9,731 nt of DNA, from NCBI GenBank assembly GCA_019347795.1, contig JAHWKS010000117.1, positions 1 through 9,731 on the forward strand. Direction: 5' to 3'. Every line of letters starts with the position of its first letter. Position 1 is the stretch's first letter. Shown here piece by piece: positions 1-5,086 of the stretch. The notes beneath the pieces are model-generated. The model ran no database searches, was not told the DNA's origin, and saw only the letters and a program-made list of their open reading frames with translations. Source of the DNA: Planctomycetota bacterium. Its GTDB lineage: Bacteria > Planctomycetota > Planctomycetia > Pirellulales > Pirellulaceae. The position numbers and the translations under genes are program-made.

Positions 1-1
1 C

Positions 2-580
2 TATCCAACAGACCCGCACATTCGCCGGCACGGGCCGATCTATGCCCGGTATGAATCATACCGACCCTGGCTGCGTGACGAATTCTCATTTCGCTGCGTC
101 TATTGCCTAAAACGCGAGCAGTGGGGAATCTTACGAGGAACGTTCGACATTGATCACTTTCTTCCTCAGCAAACTGCGCCAGGCCGCATGACCGATTACG
201 ACAATCTGGTATATAGCTGTGCCGGTTGCAACGCTGCAAAGAGAGCCCTCGTGCTTCCCGATCCGAGTCAAGTGCTAGTCTACCCGAACGTTGTAGTGCA
301 TTCCGATGGCCGGATTCAGGGAAGATCGTCGGAAGCGAAAGCGATGATCGAACAGTTGGATCTTGATGGGCCAGCATACCGGGAGTATCGCCGCCTCATG
401 ATCGACATCGTGGCACTGGCCCGAAGGTTCGACGTTGAGGTATACGAGAAACTACTCGGTTTTCCGGATACGCTTCCGGATCTTTCTGCGAAGCGACCGC
501 AGGCAAATCGAAGGCCGGGAGGCGTGCAGCACAGTTTTCGCGCGCGGCAGAAACGCGGAGAGCTGCCTTCCGTCTACTGA
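2..580 (+). CDS. HNH endonuclease, 5' end outside the window
   Basis: The reading frame is open from base 2 to a TGA at 578-580, so the start lies upstream. The visible 192 residues carry the HNH (beta-beta-alpha metal) nuclease signature in order: a first zinc knuckle CVYC, the core DIDHFLP with its catalytic-type histidine, then NLVYSCAGCNAAK with the second CxxC pair and the asparagine. The first in-frame ATG (188) falls after the DIDHF core, so a call starting there would lose half the active site. The C-terminal part (about 100 residues) ends in RRPGGV..SF..R..RGELP, which resembles the tail of stand-alone planctomycete HNH proteins and suggests the 3' end is intact. HNH proteins of this type cut or nick DNA with a divalent metal; the target is unknown. 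It converges on the TPR gene with 55 bases between them. A role in restriction or mobility cannot be judged because the upstream neighbour is outside the window. Confidence 0.85.
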   Translation, partial: YPTDPHIRRHGPIYARYESYRPWLRDEFSFRCVYCLKREQWGILRGTFDIDHFLPQQTAPGRMTDYDNLVYSCAGCNAAKRALVLPDPSQVLVYPNVVVHSDGRIQGRSSEAKAMIEQLDLDGPAYREYRRLMIDIVALARRFDVEVYEKLLGFPDTLPDLSAKRPQANRRPGGVQHSFRARQKRGELPSVY

Positions 581-635
581 CGCCAGCGCGCCCACAGATA
601 GAGCGGCTGCTTTTCCGACGAGGCCGAGGAGGAAT

Positions 636-1976
636 CTACATCGACTCCTCGCGGAACGGCTTCTCTTGCTGGTAGAGTTTGAGGCGGGAGGCGAGGCTTT
701 CGTCTTCCGCATTTTCCTGCTTCGCCAGGGCGATGGCTTGCTTTTGCGTTGCGACGGCGCTGGCGAAGTCGCCGGATTCGGCGTAGGCGGCGGCGAGCGT
801 GTCGAGGAAACGCCAGTCGGGCGTCTCGGAAAGTTCGTTCGCCCGGCGGGCGCTGGCGATGGCCGTGCGGCCGTCGCGATGCTTCTCCTCGGGACAGGTG
901 GCCAGCAGCCAGGCGAGGTCGTTGTAGGCACCCGGCGCCTCGGGCGCGGCGCGAATGGCGGCGGCGTAGTCCTCGATCGCCGCGGCGTAGCGGCCGAGGG
1001 CCTGGTGCGACAATCCTCGATGGTACGCCGCCGCCGCGAACTCCGGATTCAGCCGCAGCGCTTCGGTGAAGTCGGCGACGGCTTCTTCGTAGCGCCTCGA
1101 TGCGTGAAAGGCCCGTCCTCGCTCCAGCCTCGCAAGGATGTGATCGGGCCGTACTTCCAGCACCGCCGAAAAATCCTCCAGCGCCTCATCAGGCGATCCG
1201 GTTTCGCGCAGCAGCCATCCGCGGGCGTAGCGGGCGTCCAGGTAGTCCGGTTGAATCGCGATCGCCTTCTGGTAATCGGCCTGCGCCTTCGTGGTCGCTC
1301 CCTTCTGAAGCCAGACATCGCCGCGATTCTTGTAGGCGCCGGAGTGCTGGGGGTCGAGCTTCAGCACCGCGTGATAATCGGCGAGGGCCTTATCGAAGTC
1401 CCCCTGATTCCGCCAGGCGTTGCCGCGGTTCAGGTAGGCGTAGGTATTGGACTTGTCGATTTGGAGGGCCCGGTCAAAATCCGCCACCGCCTTCAGCGGA
1501 TCGTCGAGCACGGTCAGATAGAGATGGCCGCGGTTGTTAAAGTAGGAGGCGTAGTGCGGGTACAGCTCGATCGCCCGGTCGAAGTCCGCCAGGGCCTTCT
1601 CCGGCTGGCCGGCGTCGCGATAGGCCTCGCCGCGGTTGTGGATGATCTCCGCGTGGCCGGGGTTGAGGCGATCGGCCTCGTTGAAGTCGTCGATCGCCTT
1701 TTTCGGTTCGCTGAGACCCAGATGAATCAGCCCCCGCGTGTGAAAGAACGCGGGCCGCTCGCCGTCCAGCCGAATGGCCTCATCCAAGTTGCGGAGGGCG
1801 GCCTGCAGATCGCCCTGTTGAAACGCCGCCAGGCCGCGGGTATAGGCGGGGATGCCGGGAGAAGCGTTATCAACCGTCTGCCGAGCCGGCGGCCGGCGGG
1901 GCGGCTGCCCCTCGGCGTTAGGAATCGGTGCGATCCCAATCATGCACGCTGCCAACAACGCGAACCTGGTGCTCAT
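636..1976 (-). CDS. secreted TPR-repeat protein, about 11 repeats
   Basis: This 446-residue protein begins with a Sec-type signal peptide (MSTRFALLAACMIG, likely cleaved near residues 20-25), then a short Pro/Arg linker, and is otherwise an unbroken run of 34-residue tetratricopeptide repeats from about residue 43. Repeats show the W/Y..RG...G....A..DF..A..L.P pattern; I count nine clear copies plus two divergent ones at the end (AYNDLAWLLATCPEE and FLDTLAAAYAESGDF). That ending is common in planctomycete TPR proteins. TPR solenoids bind other proteins; no catalytic domain is present, so the partner and role are unknown, and the location is probably periplasmic. The frame extends upstream to 2132, but I chose ATG 1974-1976 because it gives the signal peptide and because the longer version would overlap the start of mobA on the other strand. 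No strong Shine-Dalgarno is visible. The antisense frame across it is a GC-rich shadow. Confidence 0.88.
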   Translation of the reverse strand: MSTRFALLAACMIGIAPIPNAEGQPPRRPPARQTVDNASPGIPAYTRGLAAFQQGDLQAALRNLDEAIRLDGERPAFFHTRGLIHLGLSEPKKAIDDFNEADRLNPGHAEIIHNRGEAYRDAGQPEKALADFDRAIELYPHYASYFNNRGHLYLTVLDDPLKAVADFDRALQIDKSNTYAYLNRGNAWRNQGDFDKALADYHAVLKLDPQHSGAYKNRGDVWLQKGATTKAQADYQKAIAIQPDYLDARYARGWLLRETGSPDEALEDFSAVLEVRPDHILARLERGRAFHASRRYEEAVADFTEALRLNPEFAAAAYHRGLSHQALGRYAAAIEDYAAAIRAAPEAPGAYNDLAWLLATCPEEKHRDGRTAIASARRANELSETPDWRFLDTLAAAYAESGDFASAVATQKQAIALAKQENAEDESLASRLKLYQQEKPFREESM

Positions 1977-2027
1977 CGATGTCTGTTTCTTTCGTAGAGG
2001 CGCACTGGCGACACGGGTACTATGGTA

Positions 2028-2058
2028 ATCACGAGGCATCGATGCCGGCGCCCGTGAT
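2028..2058. promoter_or_regulatory. nested palindrome between divergent TPR gene and mobA
   Basis: The 109-base divergent spacer holds a perfect 12-bp palindrome, GGCATCGATGCC (2035-2046), flanked by the inverted pair ATCACG (2028-2033) and CGTGAT (2053-2058). Its place between two divergent starts fits an operator, but a chance arrangement is possible and no clear -35/-10 boxes were seen. Confidence 0.2.
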
Positions 2059-2085
2059 GCGTCAAAAACAGCAGGAGTTCCGTTG

Positions 2086-2721
2086 ATGCGGTTCGGCGGA
2101 GTCGTATTGTGCGGAGGAAAAAGCTCGCGCATGGGCTACCCCAAGGCGTGGCTCCCCTTCGGCGAGGAGTTTATGCTCCAGCGCGTGGCGCGGATCCTGC
2201 GCGGCGTCGTCTCGCCGGTGACGGCCGTCGCGGCGCCGGGCCAGGACGCGCCGCCGCTGCCGAGCGATGTATCCGTGGTGTACGACCGCCGCGAGTCGCG
2301 CGGTCCGCTGGAAGGGCTGCTGGCGGGGCTAACGGCGGTTTCAGGCCGGTGCGACGCCGTTTACGCAAGCAGTTGTGATGCGCCGCGGCTGGTACCGGCT
2401 TTTGTGCAGCGAATGACCGTTCTGCTGCGCAAGCACCAAATTGTCGTCCCCTGCGAGGGAGAATTCTGCCATCCGCTGGCGGCGGTTTACCGTCTGGACG
2501 TGATCCCGCACATCGAGTCGCTCCTCGCCGCCGATCGGTTGCGTCCCGCGTTTCTCTTCGAGCTGGCAGATACGCGCCGCGTGCCGGTGGATGAGCTGCG
2601 AACGGTCGATCCTGAGCTACGAACGCTGGCGAACCTGAATCACCCGCGCGATTACGCGGCCGCGCTCGCGGCGGAAGGGCTGCAGCCGCCGGCAGACCTG
2701 ATGCAGCGACTGGCGCGATAA
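2086..2721 (+). CDS. mobA: molybdenum cofactor guanylyltransferase MobA
   Basis: MobA transfers GMP from GTP to Mo-molybdopterin, giving the guanine dinucleotide cofactor (MGD) used by DMSO-reductase-type enzymes in the cytoplasm. The 211-residue protein matches the usual length (about 190-220) and has the family's motifs in order: the nucleotide-binding loop LCGGKSSRMGYPK (residues 8-20), DRRESRGPLEGLLAGL (67-82), the metal-binding aspartate in SSCDAPRL (Asp98), and a CHPLAAVYR segment (129-137) that replaces the usual 'RPHPLFALY'. The frame can be opened at TTG 2083, but ATG 2086 is preferred because AGGAG (2073-2077) sits 8 bases upstream. Near relatives such as MobA-like NTP transferases for other cofactors share this fold; the RMG..K, GPLEGL and CDAP motifs make MobA the best call. 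No other moa/moe/mob gene is adjacent, so it appears to be transcribed alone. It is divergent from the TPR gene. Confidence 0.85.
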   Translation: MRFGGVVLCGGKSSRMGYPKAWLPFGEEFMLQRVARILRGVVSPVTAVAAPGQDAPPLPSDVSVVYDRRESRGPLEGLLAGLTAVSGRCDAVYASSCDAPRLVPAFVQRMTVLLRKHQIVVPCEGEFCHPLAAVYRLDVIPHIESLLAADRLRPAFLFELADTRRVPVDELRTVDPELRTLANLNHPRDYAAALAAEGLQPPADLMQRLAR

Positions 2722-2727
2722 CCCGTC

Positions 2728-2750
2728 GGCGGCGAACGGCGACCGCCGCC
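2728..2750 (+). terminator. GC hairpin just after mobA
   Basis: GGCGGCG (2728-2734) and CGCCGCC (2744-2750) form a perfect 7-bp stem with a 9-base loop, starting 6 bases after the mobA stop. No U-run follows, so it is at best a weak intrinsic terminator or a transcript-end stabiliser. Confidence 0.35.
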
Positions 2751-2981
2751 ATTCCTGCGTTCTTGCGTCGCTTCCGTGTCCGGCATAAGCTGGATTTAGA
2801 GGGAACGCTCCCGCCCGCCTTCGCGACTTGCCTGATCGTCTCTTCGTGGCCACTCGGCGAAAACATAAACGGACCCGATCCGCGCGGCCGGCGCCCGCCG
2901 CGCGACCCGCCCCCGCCCGGCGCCGACTCGCAACGTGGATTGTGGCGACCGGCGGTGTTTCTGTCGCATTGACTGATTCCG

Positions 2982-3015
2982 CAGGCGCCAAGCCGCAAGA
3001 GCGGATTGGCGCCTG
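2982..3015. promoter_or_regulatory. two-tier hairpin upstream of sir2 remnant
   Basis: CAGGCGCCAA (2982-2991) pairs perfectly with TTGGCGCCTG (3006-3015). Inside, after a G-A mismatch, CCGC (2993-2996) pairs with GCGG (3001-3004) around an AAGA tetraloop. That makes 14 base pairs in 34 bases. TTCTGTT follows on the + strand, so it could act as an intrinsic terminator for transcription coming from mobA, or as a 5' leader structure of the sir2 remnant 25 bases downstream. Confidence 0.4.
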
Positions 3016-3039
3016 TTCTGTTGAAGGCGGACGATCCCC

Positions 3040-3229
3040 GTGACCGAGCACGAACGAATCGCCGGATGGCTGCGCCAGGCGGGGCGGGCGGTCGCCTTTA
3101 CCGGGGCGGGGATGAGCACCGAGAGCGGGATTCCCGACTTTCGCTCCCCCGGCGGAATTTGGGCGACGTCGCAAGCCGGTTTACTTCGATGAGTTTCTGA
3201 CCAGCGCCGTCCGGGACACCAGATCCTCG
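3040..3229 (+). pseudogene. Sir2-family NAD-dependent deacetylase, broken N-terminal remnant
   Basis: From GTG 3040 the translation begins VTEHERIAGWLRQAGRAV, then shows the sirtuin NAD-binding signature FTGAGMSTESGIPDFRS followed by PGGIW, which is unmistakable. The frame runs only to a TGA at 3190-3192, about 50 residues. One base out of frame (from 3176) the family sequence resumes as PVYFDEFLTSA, so a single-base insertion (or loss of two) near 3172-3176 split the gene. Similarity ends around 3210-3229, immediately before the heptamer repeat at 3230. The rest of a sirtuin, including the Rossmann core, catalytic histidine and any zinc cysteines (usual total about 230-270 residues), is absent from the window. 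Intact homologues remove acyl groups from lysines using NAD. GTG 3040 has only a weak AAGG at a long distance. A sequencing error could explain the frameshift but not the missing 3' two thirds. Confidence 0.8.
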
Positions 3230-3301
3230 CAGGGGTCAGGGGTCAGGGGTCAGGGGTCACCGCAATTAAACTGACTCCTGATTCCTGACTCCTGACCCCT
3301 G
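3230..3301. repeat. hairpin of 7-base tandem repeats
   Basis: The left arm is four exact copies of AGGGGTC (3231-3258). The right arm is four units on the other strand, GACTCCT, GATTCCT, GACTCCT and GACCCCT (3273-3300). With one flanking pair at each end (3230/3301 and 3259/3272) they make a 30-bp stem with a 12-base AT-rich loop. As RNA read from the + strand, every position pairs: 26 Watson-Crick and 4 G-U pairs. Read from the - strand, the four sites become C-A mismatches. It sits between the sir2 remnant and the end of the DUF1326 gene. Similar GGGGTCAGG arrays are, as I recall, dispersed in planctomycete genomes. Confidence 0.85.
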
Positions 3302-3310
3302 GCTCACTTC

Positions 3311-3979
3311 CTAGTAACTAAACAGGCCCATGTAGGCGCTGCGGTCGCCGGGGGTGGACCAGCGGCTTCCCAGCCCCTTGCCGCTGAAGCGGCCTTCGAT
3401 CGTCACGCCGGGAACGAAGCTCTCCAGCTTCGCCAGCGGCGGATAGTAGGCCGACTCGTTCGAGCAGATGCAGTCCCCCGGACGCGCCTTGCGGGTCACC
3501 AGCGTCACGTCTTTGCCGGCTGAAAGGTTGCCGGTCAGATCGCTCAGCTCCAGCGACATGGCGATCGGCGCCGTGTCGATGCGGACGACGTTCTCGCCCG
3601 CCTTGCCCGACTGCCGCTGGGCGAAATCGACGAGCGCCTCGCGCTGCTTCGCGTCGGCCCGCTCATCGACCAGCACGATCGCCTTCACTTCCTTCGAGTC
3701 CTCGGCCCGCTGAAAGCCGAGCGTCTCGGAGGAGCGGAGCACCAGCACCACGTTCAGCCCGGCCAGGTCCACGCCGTCGTGCGCTCCTTCCTCGATGCCC
3801 CAGGCCATGATGGCGTCCTTCCCCGCCAGCCCGGTCTCGGCGTTGGCGAAGCAGGGCCCGGTATAGACCTGGCAGGTGCGGGTTTCCAGGTAAACGCCGT
3901 TGATCGCCGCCGAAGCGGCCACCGGCGCCAGAAGCAAAGCGGCCAGAGCGACGGCCAAGGCGAAAATGCGGTGATTCAT
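3311..3979 (-). CDS. secreted DUF1326-family protein
   Basis: The 222-residue product starts with a clear Sec signal peptide (MNHRIFALAVALAALLLAPV, cleavage near ASA/A at residues 23-25). The mature part fits the DUF1326 family, a domain of unknown function: an early YLETRTCQVYTGPC segment, then AWGIEEGAHDGVDLAGL, and a late GDCICSNESAYYPPLAKL block before a basic, aromatic C-terminus. Four cysteines remain after cleavage (Cys36, Cys43, Cys170, Cys172), arranged CX6C and CXC, which could bind a metal or form disulfides outside the cytoplasm; that is inference. The start is well supported: AGGAG lies 6-7 bases before ATG 3977-3979. The length is normal for the family and the gene looks intact. 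It is divergent from the glycine-zipper lipoprotein, with about 286 bases between the starts, and ends 9 bases from the heptamer hairpin. Confidence 0.82.
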   Translation of the reverse strand: MNHRIFALAVALAALLLAPVAASAAINGVYLETRTCQVYTGPCFANAETGLAGKDAIMAWGIEEGAHDGVDLAGLNVVLVLRSSETLGFQRAEDSKEVKAIVLVDERADAKQREALVDFAQRQSGKAGENVVRIDTAPIAMSLELSDLTGNLSAGKDVTLVTRKARPGDCICSNESAYYPPLAKLESFVPGVTIEGRFSGKGLGSRWSTPGDRSAYMGLFSY

Positions 3980-4021
3980 AACGCACTCCTGAGAGAATAG
4001 GGAGGAAAGTTCAGGCGGGAA

Positions 4022-4072
4022 GCGCCGATCGGCGCCACTCTCAATTTAAACCATTCGCTCCCGCCGCGTCCA
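4022..4072 (-). promoter_or_regulatory. candidate promoter and operator for the DUF1326 gene
   Basis: Reading the - strand, TGGACG (4067-4072) and TTAAAT (4044-4049) are spaced by 17 bases; each matches four of six sigma-70 consensus positions. Just downstream is a perfect 14-bp palindrome, GCGCCGATCGGCGC (4022-4035), near the predicted transcript start and about 43 bases before the start codon. It could be a repressor operator or form a 5' leader hairpin. Both parts are predictions from pattern only. Confidence 0.3.
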
Positions 4073-4087
4073 GGGCCGCAAAGGCCG

Positions 4088-4170
4088 CAAAGTAGCAGGC
4101 ACACTCCGTGTGCCGTTTACCCTCGCGAACGGAGTTCGCGGACGGCACACGCAGTGTGCCTGCTACTTTG
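4088..4170. repeat. 29-bp inverted repeat with inner hairpin
   Basis: The left arm 4088-4116 and right arm 4142-4170 are reverse complements over 29 positions with a single C/C mismatch (4106 against 4152). Each arm starts or ends with the CAAAGTAGCAGGCACAC sequence. The 25-base spacer contains a second stem, CGCGAAC (4124-4130) with GTTCGCG (4134-4140) around a GGA loop. The left border abuts a direct repeat of GGCCGCAAA (4074-4082 and 4083-4091). No flanking target duplication is evident. From memory, this sequence recurs across planctomycete genomes, so it is likely a dispersed MITE- or REP-like element. It also creates spurious N-terminal extensions in overlapping frames on both strands. 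Confidence 0.88.
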
Positions 4171-4190
4171 ACGACTCTCCAGAAGAAAGC

Positions 4191-4219
4191 TTGACCGGCC
4201 GCGACGATGTTGCGATGAT
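4191..4219 (+). promoter_or_regulatory. sigma-70-like promoter for the glycine-zipper gene
   Basis: TTGACC (4191-4196, five of six -35 matches) is followed after exactly 17 bases by GATGAT (4214-4219, four of six -10 matches). Transcription would start near 4226, giving a leader of about 40 bases to ATG 4266. This argues against the upstream in-frame ATGs at 4110 and 4215 as the true start. Confidence 0.4.
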
Positions 4220-4265
4220 TCGCCGCCGCGATCGGCGGAATTCCTTCAAGATTGGCAGGCGCCAA

Positions 4266-4865
4266 ATGTACCGGGGGATCTGGATTGCGTTGAGCCTGGT
4301 GGCGGCGGCGGCGGGATGCCGCTCGCCGCACTACGCCGATAAGGGGACGGCCCTGGGCGGCCTGACCGGCGCGGGGGTGGGAGCGGCAATCGGCAAGGCC
4401 TCCGGAAACACCGCCGCCGGAGCGCTGATCGGCACGGCCGTCGGCGCCGTGGCTGGGAACGCCATCGGCACGGCCGTGGACGAGGACATCGACCGCGCCC
4501 GGGTCGAGGCGCAGATCGGCCGGCAGCTTGCCGCCTCGGCCACCCTCAGCGACGTCACCGCCATGACGCAGGCTGGCGTGAGCGACGACGTGATCCTCGC
4601 CCACATCAACGCCAACGGCGTCTCGCAGCGGCCCAGCCCCGAAGAGGTGATCGTGATGAAAAACCAGGGGGTGAGCGATCCGGTGATCATGGCGATGCTT
4701 CAAGGCCGGCCGGCGGTTGTCGCCGTCGCCCCGCCGCCGCGCGGCCCGGTGATCGTCGAGGAGCACTATTACGGTCCGGGCTATTCTCCGTACTGGCGAT
4801 ATCATCATCACCATCACCACCATCCCCGCTCGCGCGTGAGCTGGGGCGTCTCGTTCGGGAACTAA
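4266..4865 (+). CDS. glycine-zipper lipoprotein with His-rich tail
   Basis: The 199-residue product has a short lipoprotein signal (MYRGIWIALSLVAAAAGC) with Cys18 as the likely lipid site; the lipobox AAGC is slightly unusual in lacking Leu at -3. Residues 27-72 are a glycine zipper (GTALGGLTGAGVGAAIG and a second half GALIGTAVGAVAGNAIG), a membrane-inserting helical hairpin of the type in OmpA-associated and SlyB-like lipoproteins. Two copies of a VxxMxxxGVSDxVIxxxI/ML motif follow (about 97-114 and 128-145). A Pro-rich stretch leads to Tyr-rich sequence and seven histidines in a row (180-186). I chose ATG 4266 over longer versions because it gives the export signal, and the upstream part of the frame is repeat DNA and a promoter. 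It probably sits in the outer membrane; the His run might bind metal ions. Exact function is unknown. It is divergent from the DUF1326 gene. Confidence 0.82.
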   Translation: MYRGIWIALSLVAAAAGCRSPHYADKGTALGGLTGAGVGAAIGKASGNTAAGALIGTAVGAVAGNAIGTAVDEDIDRARVEAQIGRQLAASATLSDVTAMTQAGVSDDVILAHINANGVSQRPSPEEVIVMKNQGVSDPVIMAMLQGRPAVVAVAPPPRGPVIVEEHYYGPGYSPYWRYHHHHHHHPRSRVSWGVSFGN

Positions 4866-4920
4866 GGGGGCCGATCTCGGCTCGCCGATGTCGCGAGGGC
4901 GTGTTAGGTTAGCGGAAGCT

Positions 4921-4952
4921 GGGGCGAATCTTCTGCGATGCGCGTTCGCCCC
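4921..4952 (+). terminator. possible hairpin after glycine-zipper gene
   Basis: GGGGCGAA (4921-4928) and TTCGCCCC (4945-4952) form a perfect 8-bp stem with a 16-base loop, 55 bases after the stop at 4865. No U-run follows, so terminator function is uncertain. Confidence 0.3.
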
Positions 4953-4966
4953 TTCGCGCCGCTTAT

Positions 4967-4995
4967 GGTCGCTCGAGGAATAACGGTCGTTCGAG
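4967..4995. repeat. short direct repeat upstream of the PQQ-like gene
   Basis: GGTCGCTCGAG (4967-4977) and GGTCGTTCGAG (4985-4995) match at 10 of 11 positions with an 18-base period. Two sites on nearly the same helical face could be regulator half-sites about 90-120 bases before ATG 5087. This may be chance in GC-rich DNA. Confidence 0.22.
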
Positions 4996-5030
4996 CTTAC
5001 CCCGCCCCACCGGGCCGCTACCGCGTCCGA

Positions 5031-5053
5031 CCTCCCCCACAGGGGAAGGTTTT
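5031..5053 (+). terminator. CCTCCCC/GGGGAAGG hairpin with T-run
   Basis: CCTCCCCC (5031-5038) folds on GGGGAAGG (5042-5049) around an ACA loop, with one C-A mismatch, and TTTT (5050-5053) follows. It has intrinsic-terminator shape and could end transcripts of the glycine-zipper gene, but it lies only 33 bases before the next start. The CCCCACAGGGG core also resembles a recurring intergenic element in planctomycetes, as I recall. Confidence 0.35.
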
Positions 5054-5086
5054 AGCTTCTCGAATTGTCCTTACCCGACGGAGCCG

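Larger units (their letters stand above)
2722..3039. other. 318-base stretch without a recognisable gene
   Basis: Between mobA and the sir2 remnant there is no frame with a recognisable protein. The open frames here have Arg/Pro/Ala-rich, low-complexity translations typical of non-coding GC-rich DNA, and none has a good ribosome binding site. The stretch holds the mobA-end hairpin and a second, more elaborate hairpin at 2982-3015, and a C-rich patch near 2880-2930. It probably contained the promoter of the sir2 gene. Confidence 0.5.

Noticed and set aside
2..580. HNH gene as part of a restriction or phage system
   Set aside because: No methylase, integrase, terminase or other phage or defence gene is visible beside it, and the upstream side is outside the window.
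435..1997. Long + strand open frame opposite the TPR gene (520 codons)
   Set aside because: It mirrors the codon structure of the TPR gene on the other strand, and its translation is Arg/Val/Gly-rich without any family signature. High GC makes such antisense frames common.
1977..2132. N-terminal extension of the TPR protein to 2132
   Set aside because: It overlaps the mobA start on the other strand, has no signal character, and the internal ATG at 1974-1976 gives a proper signal peptide.
2171..3174. Overlapping - strand open frames across mobA and the following spacer
   Set aside because: They run antisense to mobA and the sir2 motif, are Arg/Pro/Ala-rich and match no known protein pattern.
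3230..3301. CRISPR-like array from the AGGGGTC repeats
   Set aside because: Units are 7 bases, directly adjacent with no spacers, and arranged as an inverted pair, so this is a tandem-repeat hairpin and not CRISPR.
4110..4265. N-terminal extension of the glycine-zipper protein from ATG 4110
   Set aside because: The extra 52 residues are encoded by the 29-bp inverted repeat and a promoter-like stretch, and they would bury the lipoprotein signal.
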